A stretch of 9,965 bases of DNA from Armatimonadota bacterium (GTDB taxonomy: Bacteria; Cloacimonadota; Cloacimonadia; Cloacimonadales; TCS61), in NCBI GenBank assembly GCA_030612605.1, contig JAUWNO010000047.1:1-9965 (forward strand). Direction: 5' to 3'. The notes below the pieces were generated by a model. The model was given only the letters and a program-made list of their open reading frames with translations, did no database searches and was not told where the DNA came from. The position numbers and the translations under genes are program-made. Below are positions 7,201-9,965 of this stretch, in pieces (position 1 is the first letter of the stretch; each line of letters opens with the position of its first letter).

Positions 7201-7381
7201 GGTAGATTGGGAGAATAATCTGGAAATTCATAAACATATTTCTCAAGAATTGGATGATCTGTTATACGATTTCCTCCAAATGTATGAGATTAAAATTGAT
7301 TTTGATCTGATCGATAAAATTATAGAAAATGTTTTAATGATAGCATTAAGCAGATATGGAAATGGAACAACACAAAATTAA
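4259..7381 (+). CDS. hsdR: Type I restriction endonuclease and translocase subunit HsdR
   Basis: HsdR is the ATP-driven DNA translocase and nuclease of the type I complex. The 1040 residues match the family length. The N-terminal RecB-like nuclease shows Asp147 and Glu161-Cys-Lys163 (PD...ExK). The helicase motor has Walker A GSGKS (307-311), DESH (404-407), GFTGTP (429-434), LLTGFDAP (633-640) and QAIARVNR (658-665). A helical C-terminal domain for binding the methylase core follows. The chosen start is the ATG at 4259, with AGAGG at 4249-4253 and family-like 'MYSELETSQLPAIKLLKSLG'. An in-frame ATG at 4163 would add 32 hydrophobic residues encoded by AT-rich non-coding-looking DNA. The reading frame is intact and all key residues are present, so the enzyme is probably active. 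Its own promoter may let it be expressed separately from methylation. The last 26 bases overlap the next gene. Confidence 0.95.
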   Translation: MYSELETSQLPAIKLLKSLGYIYLSPEEAQQQRENLYNVILTDILKHKLIELNNYEYKSKEYKFSEKNINQAVKDLDEPLTDGLVKTNERIYDHLLLGRSYQEDLPDGSKRSFDLHYIDWQNIDNNVFHITEEFSVERTTSGRARPDIVLFINGIPIVVIECKKASISVKEGISQTIRNQGKTWIPQLFKFVQLTLSINKNDGKYATCNSPEKYWSIWREEKQEWLNNQLTGLITDREPTFQDRMLISLLSPERLMEFIQFFVIFDRDEKKVARFQQYFAVKAIMDTIKRSNKEGNRQGGVIWHTQGSGKSITMIMLAKCLIADKDITDPKVVVVTDRINLDKQIRDNFAHTRMKPVRANSGKHLIDIIKTGKREIITTLVHKFELASKKRIVDYRRNIFLLVDESHRTQYGELHIKMKLVFPNACYLGFTGTPLMIREKRNTFRKFGSTKPIHSYTIADGVRDKTIVPLLYEGKMVDQSVNRKAIDIRLEMITRHLTESQTDEVKQKWSRFEKIASTIQRLELIAFDINEHFMKSYKNTGFKAMLATNSKYEAIQYYKAFEELDNLNTFVVISPPDQREGYEIPDEDSKKVVVEFWNTILKKYKTGEDYEEYVKDEFVYGEEVDILIVVDKLLTGFDAPKASVLYLDKPLKEHNLLQAIARVNRLSEGKDYGYIIDYRGLIKELDEAMEIYSGAGLEEFAGKDIKDVLYDVTKILSDIEQYRSSIWEIFEDVKNKNDIEEYEIILGDDKIREKFYDLVCNLGRNLSFAIESEEVYKAIGIEQLKKYKREFKFFQELRRNVKIRYFESIDHREYELKMQKLMDNYVSAEEIIRITNPVDITDEDAFTKELERLSTPRAQAEAIQARLSKSIHKKMKENPAFFKKFSQRVAETIEAYNKHRISELEYLNKMKEILKDYREGRSDIDYPENILFNDHAKAFYGEIKSILVESDLIKTNEENIPEESIGKLALTTDEIIQSCIKVDWENNLEIHKHISQELDDLLYDFLQMYEIKIDFDLIDKIIENVLMIALSRYGNGTTQN

Positions 7382-8081
7382 AATCGAAAACCGGAATTAC
7401 ATAATTAATATCATCCGAAAAAATGTAAAAAATATCAATTTGAGAGTAACTCGGAAACTGGATATTTATGTAACTGCTTCCAAAAAAGTTCCTATAGAAT
7501 TTATCATAGATTTTATCGAAAAACATAAGAAATGGATTCATAAAAAAGTTCTGTATTTTGAACAATTTATAACTAATATCAATGATAGAAATTATGAAAG
7601 CGGTGAATCATTTTTTTATCTCGGGAAACAGTATCGTCTCAAAGTGCAAGAATCTGATATCAATTCTGCAAAATTCTATCGAGGATATTTGTATCTGCTT
7701 GTTACAGATAGAAATGATATTGAATTAAAAAAGAAAATAATGTCAAACTGGTATAGAGAAAAAGCAGAGAAACATTTTCATAAAAGTTTGGATAAATACT
7801 TTCCGAAAATAAAGAAATACGGATTTGAGAAACCACATCTTAAAATCCGTAAGATGAAATCGAGATGGGGTTCATATTCTTATAAGACGAATAAAGTTAC
7901 AATTAATTTCGATTTGATAAAAGCACCTAAATATTGTCTGGGATACATTATTTTACACGAATTGGTGCATATGAGATTTTCTCATCATAATAAAAAATTC
8001 TATAATTTTTTGACGGTATTGATGCCGGATTGGAGAATGAGAAAAAAATTCTTAGATGAGCAAGTGATAAAGAATTTGTAA
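7356..8081 (+). CDS. YgjP/DUF45-type zinc metallopeptidase
   Basis: This 241-residue protein belongs to the YgjP-like (DUF45/M48-related) metallopeptidases. The zinc site is visible as HELVH (201-205) with a third His at 211 in 'HHNKKF', the usual HELxHxxxxxHxxxF spacing. The family's 'KSRWGS' motif precedes it (here followed by Tyr-Ser rather than Cys-Ser). The N-terminal half has 'LRVTRKLDIYVTASKKVP' and 'YLGKQYRLKV', typical beta segments. No signal peptide or membrane segment is seen, so it should be cytoplasmic. The gene starts inside the 3' end of hsdR; ATG codons at 7356 and 7362 are both possible, and neither has a strong ribosome site, suggesting coupling to hsdR translation. I recall genes of this family beside type I hsdR in other genomes. 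Turnover of HsdR to limit self-restriction is an attractive but unproven role. Confidence 0.87.
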   Translation: MEMEQHKIKIENRNYIINIIRKNVKNINLRVTRKLDIYVTASKKVPIEFIIDFIEKHKKWIHKKVLYFEQFITNINDRNYESGESFFYLGKQYRLKVQESDINSAKFYRGYLYLLVTDRNDIELKKKIMSNWYREKAEKHFHKSLDKYFPKIKKYGFEKPHLKIRKMKSRWGSYSYKTNKVTINFDLIKAPKYCLGYIILHELVHMRFSHHNKKFYNFLTVLMPDWRMRKKFLDEQVIKNL

Positions 8082-8159
8082 TTTTTTACTTCTACGACAT
8101 GTCTTCAATTACATCCATCATTCATATTGTATAATCTAAGTGTTCTCGGTGTTAAGTTT
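8082..8159. other. Convergent intergenic gap with a dispersed-repeat-like fragment
   Basis: These 78 bp separate the end of the restriction operon from the oppositely directed ABC gene. No convincing terminator hairpin is visible on either strand; only GTAATTTTTTAC near 8079-8090 is weakly symmetric. There is an 8-bp palindrome GACATGTC at 8096-8103. Bases from about 8135 to 8158 (CTAAGTGTTCTCGGTGTTAAG) resemble 'gtgttctctgtgg'-type simple repeats that I recall as scattered in many bacterial genomes; this is recollection only. Confidence 0.4.
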
Positions 8160-9965
8160 TTACATATACTGCAATCTATACAGATCGTAATATAATCCTT
8201 CGTTAGCAAGTAATTCCTGATGAGTTCCAACTTCCCTGATCTCACCTTTATGAAGCACAATTATCCTGTCCACATTCTGAATTGTGGAAAGCCGATGGGC
8301 GATGATTATCGAAGTTCTATTTTCCATTAATTTCTTGAGTGCATCCTGTATTAATATCTCTGTTTCGGTATCGATATTGGAAGTTGCTTCATCCAGCACA
8401 AAGATAGCAGGATCGTAGGCAAGTACACGTGCAAAGGCAATAAGCTGGCGCTGACCAACTGAGAAAGTTGATCCTCTTTCCATTACAGGTTCATAATATT
8501 TTTCTGGCAAACTTTCTATAAATCTGTGAACATTCACATATTCCGAAACCTGCTGCATTCTTTCGTCAGAAATGGTCTCATTATTCAAAACTATATTATC
8601 TTTAATCGTTCCGGAAAACAGGAAAACATCCTGCTGCACAATGCCAATATTTCCGCGTAATTCTTCCAGGGAATAATCTGTAATATCTTTCCCGTCGATG
8701 ATGATTCTTCCCTTCTGGAAGGGGTAGAGTCCTGAGATCAGGCTTATGATCGATGTCTTGCCTGAACCCGTATGACCAACCAGTGCAACCTTTTCGCCAG
8801 CTTTTATTTTGAATGAAACATTCTTTAAAACTTCATTGTTTTCATTGTATTGTAAGCAAACATTCTTAAACTCGATCTCACCTTTAAACTCTTTCTCCGA
8901 TTCTCCCTTCCTCCGTTTCTCCCTTTCTCCTTTTTCCTTCTTGTAATCTTCCACTGGTTTATCCATCAGGTCAAAGATCCGTTCCGCACCTGCCATTCCT
9001 GCTTGAAGTATGTTGAATTTTTCACTCAGATGATGAATAGGTTCGAAAAATCTATCTAAGTACCAAAGGAAAGCAATGAAAATTCCCAGCGAAAGCCTGT
9101 CCTGAAGAATCTGCACTCCACCATACCACAAAAGTACAGCCACAGCGATTCTGCGGGTTGAATTGATCACAGGCCGGAAAAACGCAAAAAGCTTTAACAT
9201 CGATCTTGCCGCTGAGTAGTATTCCCCATTTATCTGAGCAAATTCCTTTTTCTTCCGCTTATACTGATTGAACAACTGAATGATCTTAAAACCGGAAATA
9301 TCTTCCGAAAGAGCTGCATTGATGTTTGCCAGTTTCTTCCTTACATTCCGATAGATTATCCTGCTTTTTCTTATGAAAATAATAAATAGAACAACAGTGA
9401 ACGGCAGTATGGAAAAGGTTACAAGTGCCAGTCTATAATCGTAGATCAGCATTGCTATCATAATTCCAACTAGTACAAAAGCTTCCTGGATGAGTTGTAT
9501 CAACCCGTTCCCGAACATTTCATTTAACGTGCCGATATCGTTCGTAACCCGCGTAACTAATCTTCCTACAGGATTTTTATCGAAAAAAGAAAGCGGCATT
9601 TTCTCGAGTCGGAGGAAAAGGTCTCGCCGCAGATCGTACATTGCGTGCTGGGAAGCATAATTGATGGAATATATCTGGAAGAATGCGAAAACAAGCTGAA
9701 GAGTGACAACTGCGAAAAATATCAGGCCGTAAATTCTGAGTTTTTTAATATCATTAATTCGGAGGGATTTCAATTCTTCTTTTGTTATCTCTTCGCTTTT
9801 TTTCAGGTCATTTAGCTCGGAATTTAACACAACTATTTTATCATCAGAAATTTCTTCGATCCGAATTGATTTCAACAAATCCTTATTTTGCTGTGTATTT
9901 TCCAGGATTACAATTTTTGCATAAAATCTACCTGAATCGGTTAACTTCTTAACTACATCTTTTTC
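8160..9965 (-). CDS. ABC exporter half-transporter (MsbA/multidrug type), 5' end outside window
   Basis: A fused membrane-plus-ATPase exporter subunit, probably exporting lipid or drug as a dimer. The frame is open from the right edge (9965) to TAA at 8160-8162, giving 601 visible residues; the true start and first membrane helix lie outside. Counting from the edge, a membrane segment runs about 79-100, followed by the family motif 'PLSFFDKNPVGRLVTRVTND' (124-143) and further helices to about residue 310. The ATPase has Walker A GHTGSGKT (397-404), a Q-loop in 'VQQDVF', signature SVGQ (502-505, a common LSGGQ variant), Walker B LDE (524-526) and the H-loop His557. Two oddities are a hydrophilic stretch of at least 75 residues before the first visible membrane helix and a low-complexity charged linker (about 342-359). 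A TTG at 9878 is not needed as a start. The gene converges on the restriction operon and is probably unrelated to it. Confidence 0.92.
   Translation of the reverse strand, partial: EKDVVKKLTDSGRFYAKIVILENTQQNKDLLKSIRIEEISDDKIVVLNSELNDLKKSEEITKEELKSLRINDIKKLRIYGLIFFAVVTLQLVFAFFQIYSINYASQHAMYDLRRDLFLRLEKMPLSFFDKNPVGRLVTRVTNDIGTLNEMFGNGLIQLIQEAFVLVGIMIAMLIYDYRLALVTFSILPFTVVLFIIFIRKSRIIYRNVRKKLANINAALSEDISGFKIIQLFNQYKRKKKEFAQINGEYYSAARSMLKLFAFFRPVINSTRRIAVAVLLWYGGVQILQDRLSLGIFIAFLWYLDRFFEPIHHLSEKFNILQAGMAGAERIFDLMDKPVEDYKKEKGEREKRRKGESEKEFKGEIEFKNVCLQYNENNEVLKNVSFKIKAGEKVALVGHTGSGKTSIISLISGLYPFQKGRIIIDGKDITDYSLEELRGNIGIVQQDVFLFSGTIKDNIVLNNETISDERMQQVSEYVNVHRFIESLPEKYYEPVMERGSTFSVGQRQLIAFARVLAYDPAIFVLDEATSNIDTETEILIQDALKKLMENRTSIIIAHRLSTIQNVDRIIVLHKGEIREVGTHQELLANEGLYYDLYRLQYM
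8889..8942 (-). repeat. Purine-rich low-complexity repeat inside the ABC gene
   Basis: On the coding (-) strand the tract is built almost wholly of GGAGAAA, GGGAGAA and CGGAG units. In frame it encodes a Lys/Glu/Arg-rich stretch (EKGEREKRRKGESEKEF) just before the ATPase domain. It resembles non-coding simple repeats of the CTCCCTTTCTCC type and may be such an element taken up in frame. Confidence 0.6.

Noticed and set aside
9876..9878. TTG start for the ABC exporter
   Set aside because: The frame stays open to the window edge, and the protein would lack its first membrane helix. The gene is better treated as cut by the edge.

Overview
The window is AT-rich bacterial DNA using the standard code, with good Shine-Dalgarno sequences (for example AGGAGG before the second gene). 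It carries a nearly complete, accessory-loaded type I restriction-modification operon on the + strand, followed by a convergent ABC exporter gene on the - strand. The lineage cannot be read securely. AT-richness and REP-like 'CCCTTCTCC / GGAGAAGGG' sequences suggest an environmental Gram-negative phylum such as Cloacimonadota or a relative, but this is a low-confidence guess.

Layout on the + strand: the C-terminal part of hsdM, whose 5' end lies before the window (2-562); a DinD-like gene with a GTG start (576-1403); a 250-bp non-coding segment (1404-1653) with a regular array of four 29-bp palindrome-ended units and a strong REP-like hairpin; hsdS with a TTG start (1654-2883); a DUF3800 gene overlapping hsdS by 8 bp (2876-3586); a small gene starting on the next base, probably a BECR-fold nuclease-like protein (3587-4108); a 150-bp gap with a small hairpin and a likely promoter (4109-4258); hsdR (4259-7381); and a YgjP/DUF45-type zinc metallopeptidase gene overlapping the end of hsdR (7356-8081). 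After a 78-bp convergent gap, an MsbA-type ABC exporter half-transporter gene runs on the - strand to the right edge (8160-9965, 5' end cut off).

Functional picture: HsdM, HsdS and HsdR together make the restriction-modification complex. HsdS supplies two target-recognition domains, HsdM methylates adenine, and HsdR translocates and cleaves DNA. Four accessory genes sit among the subunits: DinD, DUF3800 (RNase H-like fold), the BECR-like candidate and the YgjP-like peptidase. DinD and YgjP-like partners of type I loci have been seen elsewhere. The tightly coupled DUF3800 plus BECR-like pair between hsdS and hsdR is the most interesting protein-level candidate for an undescribed defence or toxin add-on. 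At DNA level the most interesting feature is the four-unit array upstream of hsdS at 1415-1562.
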